This document shows, piece by piece, positions 35,980 through 45,185 of a DNA stretch of 64,000 nucleotides. How positions within the stretch are numbered: position 1 is the first letter of the stretch; each line of letters opens with the position of its first letter. The translations under genes and the position numbers were made by a program. The notes beneath the pieces were generated by a model, which saw only the letters and a program-made list of their open reading frames with translations, made no database searches and was not told the DNA's origin. This stretch comes from Candidatus Latescibacterota bacterium. Lineage in GTDB: Bacteria; JAAXHH01. Location of the stretch: contig JAAXHH010000141.1 of assembly GCA_012270975.1 (NCBI GenBank), positions 407,089-471,088 on the forward strand, read 5' to 3'.

Positions 35980-38004
35980 TCAATACACGATCTGCGAAAT
36001 CGCCTTGGATATCAGCGCGATGGCGATGGCGATCATGCCTATGAGTCCAATGCCGGCCCCGTAGCCGGCTAGCACAATGGGCACGTAGGCCATCCATCTC
36101 TCTTCCCCGAAGCGCTTGGAGAAGTAGTAGCGCCCCAGGATCGCGCCGAAGAAGGTTGGCAGGGTCTGCCAGAGCGGCATGGCCAGGCCGCCGACCATAC
36201 CGTAGAAGAATAGGGGCGAGGCGCCCACGAGCGTGATCAGGCCGAAGAGTCCTCCCGTTATGCCCAGACCGGCGATGATGTATTCGATCTTGATGATATC
36301 GAAGATGAACGTGAGGCCGCCGGGCAGGGTGGACTTCACCCAGATGGTCCGCATGGCCGCGTTGAGGGGCCACATCTTCTGCACGTAGGGATAGGCGGAA
36401 GACGGGATCGGGTTGAGCTTCCACACGAGCGAGTAGAAGATGAAGCTGCAGACGAACATCAGGACGGTGGTCACCGCGGTCAGCTTGACCACGCTGCCGA
36501 AGGTCGTCTTGGTGAGATCGAGCTGCTTGAAAGTCTCGGCCACCTTCCCGTGCTCGAAGATGGGTATCGGCGCGAACCACACGGCGACCCCCTTGTAGCC
36601 GGACAGCAGGAACGAGGCTTCCTTGATGAAGGGGAAGGAGGTGCCGTACGGGGAGCCGGTGATGCCGATCATCCGGGCCCCGATGTAGGAAAACACCGGC
36701 GACCAGAGGTATCCGAAGATAGCGCTGATCCACCAGGGAAAGTCGGGGATCAGGATGTAGAGAATGACCACGAAGCCCGTCGTACTCACGAACCAGAAGA
36801 TGAAGACGAGCCAGATCGGCAGATCGCCCCGGCCCTTCGGCGTTGGTCTCACCTCCGTCTCCCGGTCGGGATCGTTCCGCCTTTCCCGGTTGGACTTCAT
36901 TATGGCCCGGATGGTCGCGGTGAAACCCACGATGCCGATGACGAGGGAGGCGCCGATGGTGAAGCTCAGCCAGAAATCGATGTTGTTGGATATCTGGGTC
37001 GGAATGAGCGACATCCCGGGCTCCCAGGTGGTCAGGATGCCATTGTGGTAGAGCAGCGGGTTGGCGACCAGCGCAATCAGGGCCGAAGACACGAAGGTGC
37101 CGATCACGACCCAGAAGGGCAGGACGAACCCGGCTACGAGGGTGCCGAGATCGGTACCGATGCCCACCATGGTCGCGGGCAGCACTTCCTTGAGGCTGGT
37201 GGTGAAATCGATGAAGGGTATCGGCAGAATGGTGATGGGCGTGACCAGGAACGTACTGGACAGAATGGGGATCATCACGTACAGGAGTCCCCAGGACACG
37301 CCGATCACGGATCCGATGCTGAAGGCCCGCCATCGCCAGCCCTCCCGGTTCTGCGACGTTTCGGCCAGTGCCGTGGCGCCGCCCGCGTGCACGCGGGCCA
37401 ACGGGAAGGTCAGCCGTTCCACGTCGTTGGTGACCCGGAAGAGGATGTACCCCATCGAGTAGGAATTGACGGCGAAAAGGACCGTCACCGCGGTGAGGAC
37501 GAGGACGGGCACGAACCAGTCCATGTGGAAGAATGTCCGGCTCGCCATCGCGGTCGAATCCAGGGTCGGCACGACCCAGGTAGGGATCAGCGTGGCGATG
37601 CCCGTGGCTTCCGGAGACTGCTTGTAGTACTGCTCCCAGATCAGGTGGGCGAAGGGACCGCCGGTGATGCCCGTGTTCATGGCGTTCCCCGCGGCGGCCA
37701 GCCCGGCCGCGGCCCAGTACAGGATCATTATTTCCTGCCGGGACATCTTGACGAGGGAGCGCTTTGCGATCTCGAGGAACAGGATGACGGTGACCCAGTC
37801 GGCCGCGCCGGTCTGCCCGCCCGTCACCAGGCTCAGGTAGATCGATCCCGGCAACATGACGAAACCGACGAACAGGCATGCCCAGATCGTCTTCAGGTTG
37901 AATCCGGACCGGTAGGGCTCGTCCGCTTCCCCGAACAGTGCGACATCGGGATTCTGGTATTGCTCCGGACTGTCTTCCCTCAGTTCCTCTTCACGGACGG
38001 ACAC
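35980..38004 (-). CDS. Large polytopic membrane protein, OPT-like transporter
   Basis: Protein of 674 residues with a hydrophilic N-terminus of about 35 residues and then many hydrophobic segments (I count at least 12 by eye), ending in a TM helix at the C-terminus. The opening membrane segment and the following glycine-rich TGGQTGAADW loop are reminiscent of oligopeptide transporter (OPT) family proteins, and similar proteins are often annotated as peptide transporters. A solute transporter for peptides or metal chelates is plausible. It is convergent with the DHDPS-family gene (60-nt gap). I recognise no subunit partner. Confidence 0.7.
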   Translation of the reverse strand: MSVREEELREDSPEQYQNPDVALFGEADEPYRSGFNLKTIWACLFVGFVMLPGSIYLSLVTGGQTGAADWVTVILFLEIAKRSLVKMSRQEIMILYWAAAGLAAAGNAMNTGITGGPFAHLIWEQYYKQSPEATGIATLIPTWVVPTLDSTAMASRTFFHMDWFVPVLVLTAVTVLFAVNSYSMGYILFRVTNDVERLTFPLARVHAGGATALAETSQNREGWRWRAFSIGSVIGVSWGLLYVMIPILSSTFLVTPITILPIPFIDFTTSLKEVLPATMVGIGTDLGTLVAGFVLPFWVVIGTFVSSALIALVANPLLYHNGILTTWEPGMSLIPTQISNNIDFWLSFTIGASLVIGIVGFTATIRAIMKSNRERRNDPDRETEVRPTPKGRGDLPIWLVFIFWFVSTTGFVVILYILIPDFPWWISAIFGYLWSPVFSYIGARMIGITGSPYGTSFPFIKEASFLLSGYKGVAVWFAPIPIFEHGKVAETFKQLDLTKTTFGSVVKLTAVTTVLMFVCSFIFYSLVWKLNPIPSSAYPYVQKMWPLNAAMRTIWVKSTLPGGLTFIFDIIKIEYIIAGLGITGGLFGLITLVGASPLFFYGMVGGLAMPLWQTLPTFFGAILGRYYFSKRFGEERWMAYVPIVLAGYGAGIGLIGMIAIAIALISKAISQIVY

Positions 38005-38083
38005 CGGACACCCCCTGAAGCGGCACAGCAGATAAATCCTGTAACATCTTGTACGCCAGTAAATTCCACTTTTTTACATATAC

Positions 38084-38112
38084 AGAAAATTGCGTGGGAA
38101 ACGTGGGTTTCC
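38084..38112 (-). promoter_or_regulatory. Hairpin-forming leader of the OPT-like gene
   Basis: The 182-nt gap upstream of this gene contains an inverted repeat GGAAAC-GTGG-GTTTCC (about 38097-38112) in the untranslated leader, between the promoter and the ATG. It is not followed by a T-run, so it is not a terminator; it may be a translational control element. No riboswitch class is recognised. Confidence 0.25.
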
Positions 38113-38135
38113 GCATGTGGGATATCAAGTGAGAC

Positions 38136-38163
38136 AAGATAGGACCCGCCATATGCCTGTCAA
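38136..38163 (-). promoter_or_regulatory. Promoter of the OPT-like transporter gene
   Basis: On the minus strand a perfect TTGACA (38163-38158), 16 nt, then TATCTT (38141-38136). Predicted leader is about 125 nt. Confidence 0.5.
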
Positions 38164-38186
38164 GGTGTATTTCGCCTCCTTAAGCC

Positions 38187-40403
38187 TCATGTCGCCAGGC
38201 CGGGGAGGACGCCGGGCCGGGCGCCGATCATTTCGCCCAGCGCTTCCCGGAGCCCCGTGTACCGCTCGACGACCCGGTTGTTCTTCACCGCGATGGCCAG
38301 GGCCTTGGGCGTTCCGACGATAACGACGAGCGCTTTGGCGCGGGTGAGGGCGGTATACAGCAGATTCCGCTGCAGCATGATGTAATGGGTGCTGTAGAGC
38401 GGCAGGATGATCGCCGGGTACTCCGAGCCCTGGCTCTTGTGGACGCTGATAGCGTAGGCCAGGATCAGTTCGTCCAGTTCCCCGTAATCATACTGAACCG
38501 TCTCGTGGAAGGAGATATCCATAGTCTGGGCATCCGGATCGATGCGGGTGATGCGGCCGATATCGCCGTTGAAGATCATCTTGCCGTAGTTGTTCCGCGT
38601 CTGCAACACCTTGTCGCCCTCGCGAAGTTCCCGGTCGCCCCGTTTCAACGATGCTCCCTCGGGATTCAGTACCTGCTGAAGAGTCTGGTTGAGCTGGTCC
38701 ACGCCGATATCGCCGCGATACATGGGGGTGAGCACCTGGATATCGTTGAAGGGATCGAGTCCGTACTTGCGCGGCAGGCGGTCCGTGCACAGCTCGGCGA
38801 TCGTGTCCGCGCCGGCCGACGGATCGGGCTCGTTGATGAAGAAGAAATCGCCCTGGTTCCTGTTCTTCGTGTCCGGCATCTCGCCCCGGTTCACCAGGTG
38901 GGCGTTCATCACGATGCTGCTTTCCTGCGCCTGCCGGAAGATTTCGGTCAGGCGGACCACCGGAACATGGCCGGCGTCGATCATGTCCCTGAGGACGTTC
39001 CCCGCACCCACGGAAGGCAACTGGTCGACGTCGCCGACCATGATGAACCGGGCGGAGGTCTTCACGGCCCGCAACAGGGCGTTCATCAGGACCGTATCCA
39101 CCATGGAGGACTCGTCGAGGATGACCAGGTCGGCTTCGAGCCGGTTGTCCGCGTTGCGGCCGAATTCCATGACGCCGGGATTGAACTCGAGCAGCCGGTG
39201 GATGGTCTTCGCTTCGGCGCCCGTCACTTCGGACAGCCGCTTCGCGGCCCGGCCCGTCGGCGCGGCCAGCAGCACCTTGCCGCCCACGCGGCGAAACAGG
39301 TAGACTATGCCCTGCACGCAGGTGGTCTTTCCGGTTCCCGGTCCGCCGGTAATCGCCATGACGCTCTGGGACGCGGCGGTGTGTATCGCCTCGCGCTGTT
39401 CGGCGTTGAAGGCAATGTCCCGTTCTTTTTCTATGTGCCGGATATGGTCGTCGACGCGTTCGCGGGCCGGCGGAGTGCGAGGATGATCGACCAGGCGCGC
39501 GACGTGCCGCGCGATGCCTTGCTCCGCGTAATAGAGGGGCTGCAGGTAGATCCAGTCGTTGCTGCGAATGACGACCTCGGCCTGGATCAGCGCTTCGAGG
39601 CCGGCGGGAATGGCGGCGGAATCGACGTCGAGAAAGCCGATGCATTCTTCCACGAGTCCATCGAAGGGGACGTATACATGGCCGTCCTCGGCCTGGGTCT
39701 CCAGCACGTACCGGATGCCGGCCTGTATCCGCGCCGGATCACCGGGATCTACCCCCAGGTTCATGGCGATCTTGTCGGCGGTCTTGAATCCGATGCCCCA
39801 AATGTCCGTGGACAGCCGGTACGGATTCTCCGTGACCTGCCTGATGGCCTCGTTGCCGTAGGTCTTGTAGATCTTGACCGCGTAGGCCATGCTGACGTCA
39901 TGGCCGAGCAGGAACTGCATGACCTCCTGGATGTGCTTCTGTTCCTCCCAGCCGGACCGGATGACGTCGATGGTCTTCCGCGCGATGCCCCTCACTTCGG
40001 ACAGCCTGTTCGGCGTCTTTTCGATGACCTGGAGGGTGTCTTCGCCGAAGTGGTCGACGATCATGGCGGCCTTGGCCGGCCCCAGCCCCTTGATGAGACC
40101 GGAACCAAGGTACTTTCGAATACCGTCGGTAGTCGTGGGCTGGATCGATTTGGAGTCGACGATCTTGAACTGCTTGCCGTACTGCTTGTGGGTTACCCAG
40201 TACCCGCTCACTTCGACGCGCTCGCCCGGCGCGATCTTCGCCAGCTCGCCCGTGACGGTCAGCAGGCCGTCCCGCGTAGATGCGCGGGCCAGGCTCTCCG
40301 CGGTCCTGCAGGCGTCAGGTTCGGGACGCAGCCGCGCGACCGTGTATCCGGTCTCTTCGCTCTGGTAGGTGATGCGCTCGATGGTACCGGTAAGAAGGTC
40401 CAT
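38187..40403 (-). CDS. recD2: RecD2-type SF1B ATP-dependent DNA helicase
   Basis: 5'-3' DNA helicase of 738 residues, the RecBC-independent RecD2 class. The N-terminal OB-like and helix-hairpin-helix region is visible (GLIKGLGPAKAAMIVDHFG, then ANPYRL-like helical repeats). This is followed by the RecA1 core with Walker A GGPGTGKTT, DESSMVD (motif II), GDVDQLPSVG (motif III) and a late VHKSQGSE motif with TALTRAK at the end. It acts in DNA repair and replication-fork processing. It follows ndk by 20 nt on the same strand, so the two are co-transcribed. Confidence 0.93.
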   Translation of the reverse strand: MDLLTGTIERITYQSEETGYTVARLRPEPDACRTAESLARASTRDGLLTVTGELAKIAPGERVEVSGYWVTHKQYGKQFKIVDSKSIQPTTTDGIRKYLGSGLIKGLGPAKAAMIVDHFGEDTLQVIEKTPNRLSEVRGIARKTIDVIRSGWEEQKHIQEVMQFLLGHDVSMAYAVKIYKTYGNEAIRQVTENPYRLSTDIWGIGFKTADKIAMNLGVDPGDPARIQAGIRYVLETQAEDGHVYVPFDGLVEECIGFLDVDSAAIPAGLEALIQAEVVIRSNDWIYLQPLYYAEQGIARHVARLVDHPRTPPARERVDDHIRHIEKERDIAFNAEQREAIHTAASQSVMAITGGPGTGKTTCVQGIVYLFRRVGGKVLLAAPTGRAAKRLSEVTGAEAKTIHRLLEFNPGVMEFGRNADNRLEADLVILDESSMVDTVLMNALLRAVKTSARFIMVGDVDQLPSVGAGNVLRDMIDAGHVPVVRLTEIFRQAQESSIVMNAHLVNRGEMPDTKNRNQGDFFFINEPDPSAGADTIAELCTDRLPRKYGLDPFNDIQVLTPMYRGDIGVDQLNQTLQQVLNPEGASLKRGDRELREGDKVLQTRNNYGKMIFNGDIGRITRIDPDAQTMDISFHETVQYDYGELDELILAYAISVHKSQGSEYPAIILPLYSTHYIMLQRNLLYTALTRAKALVVIVGTPKALAIAVKNNRVVERYTGLREALGEMIGARPGVLPGLAT

Positions 40404-40423
40404 GCCTGACCGGGGAAGGATGC

Positions 40424-40885
40424 CTACCGCTCATCGCTGGCGTAGACGACGGTGTCTTCCGCCTTCGCATAGGTGAACAGTTCGTCCTCGGAAAAGAAAC
40501 GGGGCACTTCGGCCCGTGCCGTCTCCTGGGAGTCGGAAGCGTGCACCAGGTTGCACTGCACGCTCATGCCGAAATCGCCGCGGATCGTACCCGGAGCGGC
40601 CTGGCGTGCGTTCGTCACGCCACACAGGCCCCGCACGACCTCCACGGCGTCTACACCTTCCAGGCACAGGGCCACCACCGGCGTTTCCCGCATGAAGGAC
40701 TTGATACGGGGAAAAAAGGGTTTGTCGGACAGGTGCGCGTAGTGCTCGTTCAGGATCCCGTCGGTCAGCTGCATCAACTTGAGACCCGCGACCTTGAGCC
40801 CCTTGCTTTCGAAGCGGCCGGTGACGAGGCCGATCATTCCGCGCTGCACGGCATCCGGCTTGATGAGAACAAGCGTTCGTTCCAC
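40424..40885 (-). CDS. ndk: Nucleoside diphosphate kinase
   Basis: Enzyme of 153 residues transferring the gamma-phosphate between nucleoside triphosphates and diphosphates through a phosphohistidine. Opening TLVLIKPDAVQRG is canonical. The active His is His115 in NLVHASDS, where Ala replaces the usual Gly. The C-terminus YASDER replaces the common YE ending but stays in the family length range. The start is GTG 40885 with GGAG 9 nt upstream. It has its own promoter and precedes recD2. Confidence 0.95.
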   Translation of the reverse strand: MERTLVLIKPDAVQRGMIGLVTGRFESKGLKVAGLKLMQLTDGILNEHYAHLSDKPFFPRIKSFMRETPVVALCLEGVDAVEVVRGLCGVTNARQAAPGTIRGDFGMSVQCNLVHASDSQETARAEVPRFFSEDELFTYAKAEDTVVYASDER

Positions 40886-40937
40886 GGACTGATTCTCCTT
40901 TAAAAGTGGGTCGGAGCAACGGATTTAAACCTCGTGC

Positions 40938-40966
40938 AATGTAGGTTCCGCCACCCGGAGTGTCAA
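40938..40966 (-). promoter_or_regulatory. Promoter of ndk-recD2
   Basis: On the minus strand a perfect TTGACA (40966-40961), 17 nt, then TACATT (40943-40938). The leader is about 45 nt. The same -10 hexamer occurs in the aceE promoter. Confidence 0.6.
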
Positions 40967-41012
40967 CGAAAATGGCCCGGATACAAAGTCCGTCGATTGC
41001 GCAAAAATGCGG

Positions 41013-41041
41013 TGGACATTTAGAGCTCCGGCACATATAAT
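41013..41041 (+). promoter_or_regulatory. Promoter of purF
   Basis: TGGACA (41013-41018), 17 nt, then a perfect TATAAT (41036-41041). The leader is about 32 nt. A palindrome TTGCGCAA (40997-41004) just upstream of the -35 box could be a regulator site. It is divergent from the ndk promoter, about 50 nt apart. Confidence 0.65.
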
Positions 41042-41079
41042 GTCGGTGGGTTACATCCACATACAATCGGGGCAAGGCC

Positions 41080-42489
41080 ATGTGGGAAGACGATGAAATT
41101 CGCGAGGAGTGCGGTGTCTTCGGCGTTTATGGCGACCCCGCAGCCGCCCGGCTGACCTTCCTGGGGTTGTATGCCCTCCAGCACCGCGGCCAGGAAAGCT
41201 CCGGCATGGCCGTCTCCGACGGCCATCACATCGCATCCCACCGGGCCATGGGCCTGGTCAGCGAAGCCTACGACCATGGCGAGCGGGTGAACGACCTCGA
41301 AGGCCACATGGCCATCGGCCACAACCGGTATTCCACCACCGGCACTTCGAACGTCGACAACGCGCAGCCCTTCATGGTCAACTTCAAGCGCGGACAGTTG
41401 GCTACCGCCCACAATGGCAATTTTACCAACACCGGCGCGCTGCACCTGTCGATGGAAGAGACCGGTTCCATTTTCCGCACCTCGTCCGACAGCGAGATCG
41501 TACTCCACCTCATCGCGCGATCGAACGAACCCGACCTGCCCGCCATGATCGCGGACGCCCTGCGCCAGGTCGAAGGCGCCTATTCCATCGTGTTCCTGTC
41601 TGGATCGCAGCTGATCGGCGTCCGGGATCCCCGCGGATTCCGGCCCCTGTGCCTGGGACGCCTGGGCGATGCCCACGTGCTCGCATCGGAAACCTGCGCC
41701 TTCGACATCATGAAAGCGGAATACGTCCGTGAAGTGAAACCCGGCGAGATGGTCGTCATCGACGAGCAGGGCATCCGGTCCTTCTTCCCCTTCGAAGAGG
41801 CGGAACCGGCCGCCTGCATCTTCGAGTACATCTATTTCGCCCGGCCCGACAGCAAGGTATTCGGAGAAAACAGCGACAAGTTCCGTCGTCGGTTCGGCCG
41901 CCAGCTGGCGGAGGAACACCCCGTGGACGCCGACATCGTCATCGCCGTGCCGGATTCGGCCACGACCGCCGCGCTGGGTTACTCGGAGCAGTCGGGCATC
42001 CGGTTCGAGATCGGCCTGATCCGGAACCACTACGTGGGGCGGTCCTTCATCGACCCGGACCAGTCCATGCGCGAATTTACCGTGAGACTGAAGTACAACC
42101 CGGTCCAGGGCGTGCTGCGGAACCGGCGCGTGGTCCTCGTGGACGATTCCATCGTGCGGGGCACGACCCTGAATCAGCTGGTCAGGCTGATCCGCGGCGC
42201 GGGCGCTTCCGAGGTACACGTGCGGATCAGCAGTCCACCCATCCGCCATCCCTGCTACTACGGTATCGACATGCAGAGCCGGGGCGAGCTCATCGCCTCG
42301 CAGACCCGGGTGGAGGAGATCCGCCAGTATCTCGGGGCGGACAGTCTGGGCTACCTGTCCATCGAAGGCATGGTGAAGACGGGTAAGGAGTATGGAAAGC
42401 CCGGGGTGGGCTACTGCACGGCCTGCTTCAGCGGGGACTACCCTGTAGTCCCGGAAGACTCGCTCAGCAAACTCATGCTGGAATCGTGA
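41080..42489 (+). CDS. purF: Amidophosphoribosyltransferase
   Basis: First enzyme of de novo purine synthesis (PRPP plus glutamine to phosphoribosylamine), 469 residues. The class II glutaminase Cys is Cys11 in REECGVFGVYG, so a 10-residue propeptide must be removed. The glutaminase landmarks are LQHRGQESSG, GHNRYSTTG and HNGN. The phosphoribosyltransferase domain carries the PRPP motif VVLVDDSIVRGTT. The C-terminal part has the cysteines that often bind a regulatory 4Fe-4S cluster in Bacillus-type PurF (Cys in IRHPCYYG and YCTACFSG). No other pur genes are adjacent. Confidence 0.96.
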   Translation: MWEDDEIREECGVFGVYGDPAAARLTFLGLYALQHRGQESSGMAVSDGHHIASHRAMGLVSEAYDHGERVNDLEGHMAIGHNRYSTTGTSNVDNAQPFMVNFKRGQLATAHNGNFTNTGALHLSMEETGSIFRTSSDSEIVLHLIARSNEPDLPAMIADALRQVEGAYSIVFLSGSQLIGVRDPRGFRPLCLGRLGDAHVLASETCAFDIMKAEYVREVKPGEMVVIDEQGIRSFFPFEEAEPAACIFEYIYFARPDSKVFGENSDKFRRRFGRQLAEEHPVDADIVIAVPDSATTAALGYSEQSGIRFEIGLIRNHYVGRSFIDPDQSMREFTVRLKYNPVQGVLRNRRVVLVDDSIVRGTTLNQLVRLIRGAGASEVHVRISSPPIRHPCYYGIDMQSRGELIASQTRVEEIRQYLGADSLGYLSIEGMVKTGKEYGKPGVGYCTACFSGDYPVVPEDSLSKLMLES

Positions 42490-42503
42490 TAGGCGCGGCG
42501 CCC

Positions 42504-42546
42504 GCGCATCACGGTGACATGCTTACATGCGCCAGGCGCATCACGG
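42504..42546 (+). repeat. 11-nt direct repeat between convergent purF and accD
   Basis: GCGCATCACGG occurs at 42504-42514 and 42536-42546, the second copy overlapping the accD stop. The intervening segment contains a short TGCGCC/GGCGCA inverted repeat. It may form a shared termination structure, but there is no T-run. Confidence 0.3.
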
Positions 42547-43416
42547 CGCTTCCGGCGCCACCTCTTCCTTCTTCTCCCGGTCGGGAAAATAGCTCAGGAT
42601 CGTGGCCAGGGTCTCCCGCAACCCGGTCCTGGGCACGACCTGGTCGACGAAACCCTTGGTCAGGAAGAACTCCGCGGTCTGGAACCCCTCCGGCAGGCTC
42701 GATCCTATCGTCTGTTCGATCACCCTTCCGCCGGCGAAGCCCATCATGGCGCCCGGCTCGGCCAGGGTAAAGTCTCCCAGCGAAGCATAACTCGCCATCA
42801 CGCCGGCCATGGTCGGATTCGTGATCACGACGACAAAGGGGATCTTCTCCTCCGACAGGCGGTTCAGCCAGAGGGAAGTCTTCGCCATCTGCATGAGGGA
42901 GAGGATGCCTTCCTGCATGCGCGCGCCGCCCGACGTGGCGACCACGAGCAGCGGGATCTCCAGGTCGAGCGACCGCCGGATGGACCGCGTTACCTTCTCG
43001 CCGACTACGGATCCCATGCTCCCGGCCAGGAAGGACCCGTCGTGTATGGACAGGGAAACGAGCCTTCCCTCGATGCGTCCCGTGCCCGATACCACGGCCT
43101 CCATCATGCCGGTTCGCTTCTGGTACCGCTTCATGTAGTCCGGGTAGTTTTCCTTCTCCTTGAACTCGAGCGGGTCGACGGTGCGCAGGTCGGTGTCGGT
43201 TTCGGCAAAGGAATCCGGATCCATGATCAGGGATATATAGCCCTGGTGGCCGATCTTGAAATGAAACCCGCACTGGCCGCACACGTTGAAGTCCCGCTCG
43301 AGCTCGGCCTTGTACAGCATGGCGTCGCACTTGTCGCACTTGACCCACAGGCCCTTGGGGATTTCCTTGCGCTTCTGCGGGTTCAGTCCCCGCTGTCTTC
43401 TTTCGAACCAGGCCAT
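42541..43416 (-). CDS. accD: Acetyl-CoA carboxylase carboxyltransferase subunit beta
   Basis: Protein of 291 residues, subunit of the bacterial ACC carboxyltransferase that forms malonyl-CoA for fatty acid synthesis. The N-terminal zinc ribbon has Cys27, Cys30, Cys46 and Cys49. The crotonase-fold core carries VVATSGGARMQEG (the oxyanion Gly-Gly) and NPTMAGVMASYA, and ends GFVDQVVPRTGLRETLATIL. The accA partner is not in the window. It is convergent with purF and followed on its 5' side by the phosphorylase gene, 93 nt away. Confidence 0.95.
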   Translation of the reverse strand: MAWFERRQRGLNPQKRKEIPKGLWVKCDKCDAMLYKAELERDFNVCGQCGFHFKIGHQGYISLIMDPDSFAETDTDLRTVDPLEFKEKENYPDYMKRYQKRTGMMEAVVSGTGRIEGRLVSLSIHDGSFLAGSMGSVVGEKVTRSIRRSLDLEIPLLVVATSGGARMQEGILSLMQMAKTSLWLNRLSEEKIPFVVVITNPTMAGVMASYASLGDFTLAEPGAMMGFAGGRVIEQTIGSSLPEGFQTAEFFLTKGFVDQVVPRTGLRETLATILSYFPDREKKEEVAPEAP

Positions 43417-43508
43417 ATTTCTCTCGCTTACGCTGTGAAACCGAAGCCGGCCTGTCCTGGCCGGCCCATCAGTGCCGGTCTACCCTGGCCGGGCTGCCGT
43501 GAGCCGGC

Positions 43509-44321
43509 CTACTCCCGGTGGGCCATCCGGCGGACCAGGCGGGCCAGTAGGTCGGAGCAGCGTCCGGCCGACGATTCGACCGTTGACACCACGTCATCGG
43601 TGTCGACTGTTTCCCCTTTTCGGCCCGTCCATACATTGGATATGCACGACAGGGCGGCGGTCCGCATGCCGAGTCGCCGCCCGGCCAGCACTTCGGGGAC
43701 GGTAGACATGGTCACCGCGTCCGCGCCCAGTGATTTGAGCAGGGAAATTTCGGCGCGGGTCTCGAAGGATGGTCCGGGCATCCACGCCAGAATTCCCTGT
43801 TGAACAGGCAGTTTTCTTTGTATACTGATCTTAAGAAGCGACTCCCTCAAGGCGTCATCGTAACAGGGGTCGCCGTCCGTTTCCGCAGTCAGGTCTCCCA
43901 TCTGTTTTCGACCGATGGGATGGATGTGATGCCGTACGGCCATGAGGTCTCCCGCCTCGTACCGGGGATTCAATCCGCCCGCGGCATTGGTCACGATCAG
44001 CACTTCGACGCCGAACCGGTGCATAACCTCGAGCGGATAAGCGATCTGCCGTATATCATATCCCTCGTACAGATGGACCCGGCCCTGCATCACGATCACG
44101 GACGCATCGCCCCGGCCGCCGTAGACCAGGTTGCCCTCGTGGCCTTTGACGGTCGACGCCGGAAAATGGGGGATGGAACGATAAGAGACAACTGATTTCT
44201 GTTCGACCGCCTGGACGCACGCCCCGAAGCCGGTGCCCAGGATCAGGCCGAACCGGGCGGTCGAAAATCCCTGCGAACCCAGGAAGTCCGTGGTCTCGCT
44301 CAGCGGATCATGACGGGGCAT
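43509..44321 (-). CDS. Purine nucleoside phosphorylase (trimeric, inosine/guanosine type)
   Basis: Enzyme of 270 residues that phosphorolyses purine nucleosides in salvage. Family marks are GLILGTGFGACV (phosphate loop), SIPHFPAST followed by GHEGNLVYG, VTNAAGGLNP, and MPGPSFETRAEI, then AVTMSTVPEVLAG. The late residue after ISNVW is typically Asn in the family; here the local sequence is SCISNVWTG. Length matches the human-like trimeric class. It is divergent from the kinase-like gene (64 nt between starts). Confidence 0.93.
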   Translation of the reverse strand: MPRHDPLSETTDFLGSQGFSTARFGLILGTGFGACVQAVEQKSVVSYRSIPHFPASTVKGHEGNLVYGGRGDASVIVMQGRVHLYEGYDIRQIAYPLEVMHRFGVEVLIVTNAAGGLNPRYEAGDLMAVRHHIHPIGRKQMGDLTAETDGDPCYDDALRESLLKISIQRKLPVQQGILAWMPGPSFETRAEISLLKSLGADAVTMSTVPEVLAGRRLGMRTAALSCISNVWTGRKGETVDTDDVVSTVESSAGRCSDLLARLVRRMAHRE

Positions 44322-44385
44322 GGCGAGGCGCCTTCAATCGGTTTTCTCGTCTCCTTTGACGGTTGTACGTAACAAGGAGTCCAAC

Positions 44386-45081
44386 ATGGGCATCATAACG
44401 GTTGCCAGAGAATACGGCAGCGGCGGGAAGGATATCGCGAAGATCATCGCGGACCGCCTCGGCTATGATTGCGTGGACAAGGAACTCATCGCCGAAATCG
44501 CCCATGCCGCCGGCGTTTCGGAAGATATCGTCGAGCAGATGGACGAAGTGGGCGAATCGACCATCCGGCGATTCCTCGGCGAACTGTTCACTCCTTCGAC
44601 CGTCTACTCCCTGTCCCCGGAATACCCGCCCCTCATCTGGCCCTATGTGCCTGGCGACGACGAAGGTACGAAGGATCCCACCTCTCTCAAGAACACCTTT
44701 CTGGACCGGGGGGAGTATCTCCAGATCCTGCAGGACACCATCCGTTCGCTGGCCGGCAGAAAAAACGTCATCATCGTGGGGCGCGGCAGCCAGTGCATCC
44801 TGTCGGACAGCAGGACCGTCTTCCATACCCGGTTCATCGCGCCGGTCGAATACCGGGTCGACGTGATCATGGACGAGATGAACCTCTCACGGGACCGTGC
44901 CGCCGAACTCATTAAGGAAAAGGACCGCCAGCGCGCGCTTTACCTTCAGCACAACTACCACCGTGACTGGACTGACCCGACACTCTACCACGTGGTGTTC
45001 AATACGTCCCGTACGACGTGGGAGAACATGGCCGACATCGTGATCGATACCCATCGCAGACTCTTTGGCGACGGCGGATGA
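44386..45081 (+). CDS. Cytidylate kinase-like family protein
   Basis: P-loop protein of 231 residues from ATG 44386, chosen because AAGGAG lies just upstream; the longer frame from 44320 has no support. The N-terminus IITVAREYGSGGKDIAKIIADRLGY is the cytidylate-kinase-like signature (AAA_26 family) with a modified P-loop GSGGKD. A middle VGRGSQ motif and an Arg-rich lid (SRDRAAELI with KDRQRALY) follow. True Cmk normally carries GxSGSGK[ST], so CMP kinase activity is unproven. The adjacent phosphorylase gene hints at nucleotide metabolism. Confidence 0.8.
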   Translation: MGIITVAREYGSGGKDIAKIIADRLGYDCVDKELIAEIAHAAGVSEDIVEQMDEVGESTIRRFLGELFTPSTVYSLSPEYPPLIWPYVPGDDEGTKDPTSLKNTFLDRGEYLQILQDTIRSLAGRKNVIIVGRGSQCILSDSRTVFHTRFIAPVEYRVDVIMDEMNLSRDRAAELIKEKDRQRALYLQHNYHRDWTDPTLYHVVFNTSRTTWENMADIVIDTHRRLFGDGG

Positions 45082-45185
45082 AAGCCAGTTCACCCCGTAA
45101 ACCGAATCGAAAGATAACCCCAACCAGTATTCGTGTCAACAGACGGCTCACCGCCGTGCATGCCACAAACCGGTGAGGAAAGGCC

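Noticed and set aside
38385-40409. 674-codon plus-strand frame opposite recD2
   Set aside because: Antisense shadow of a gene with all helicase motifs.
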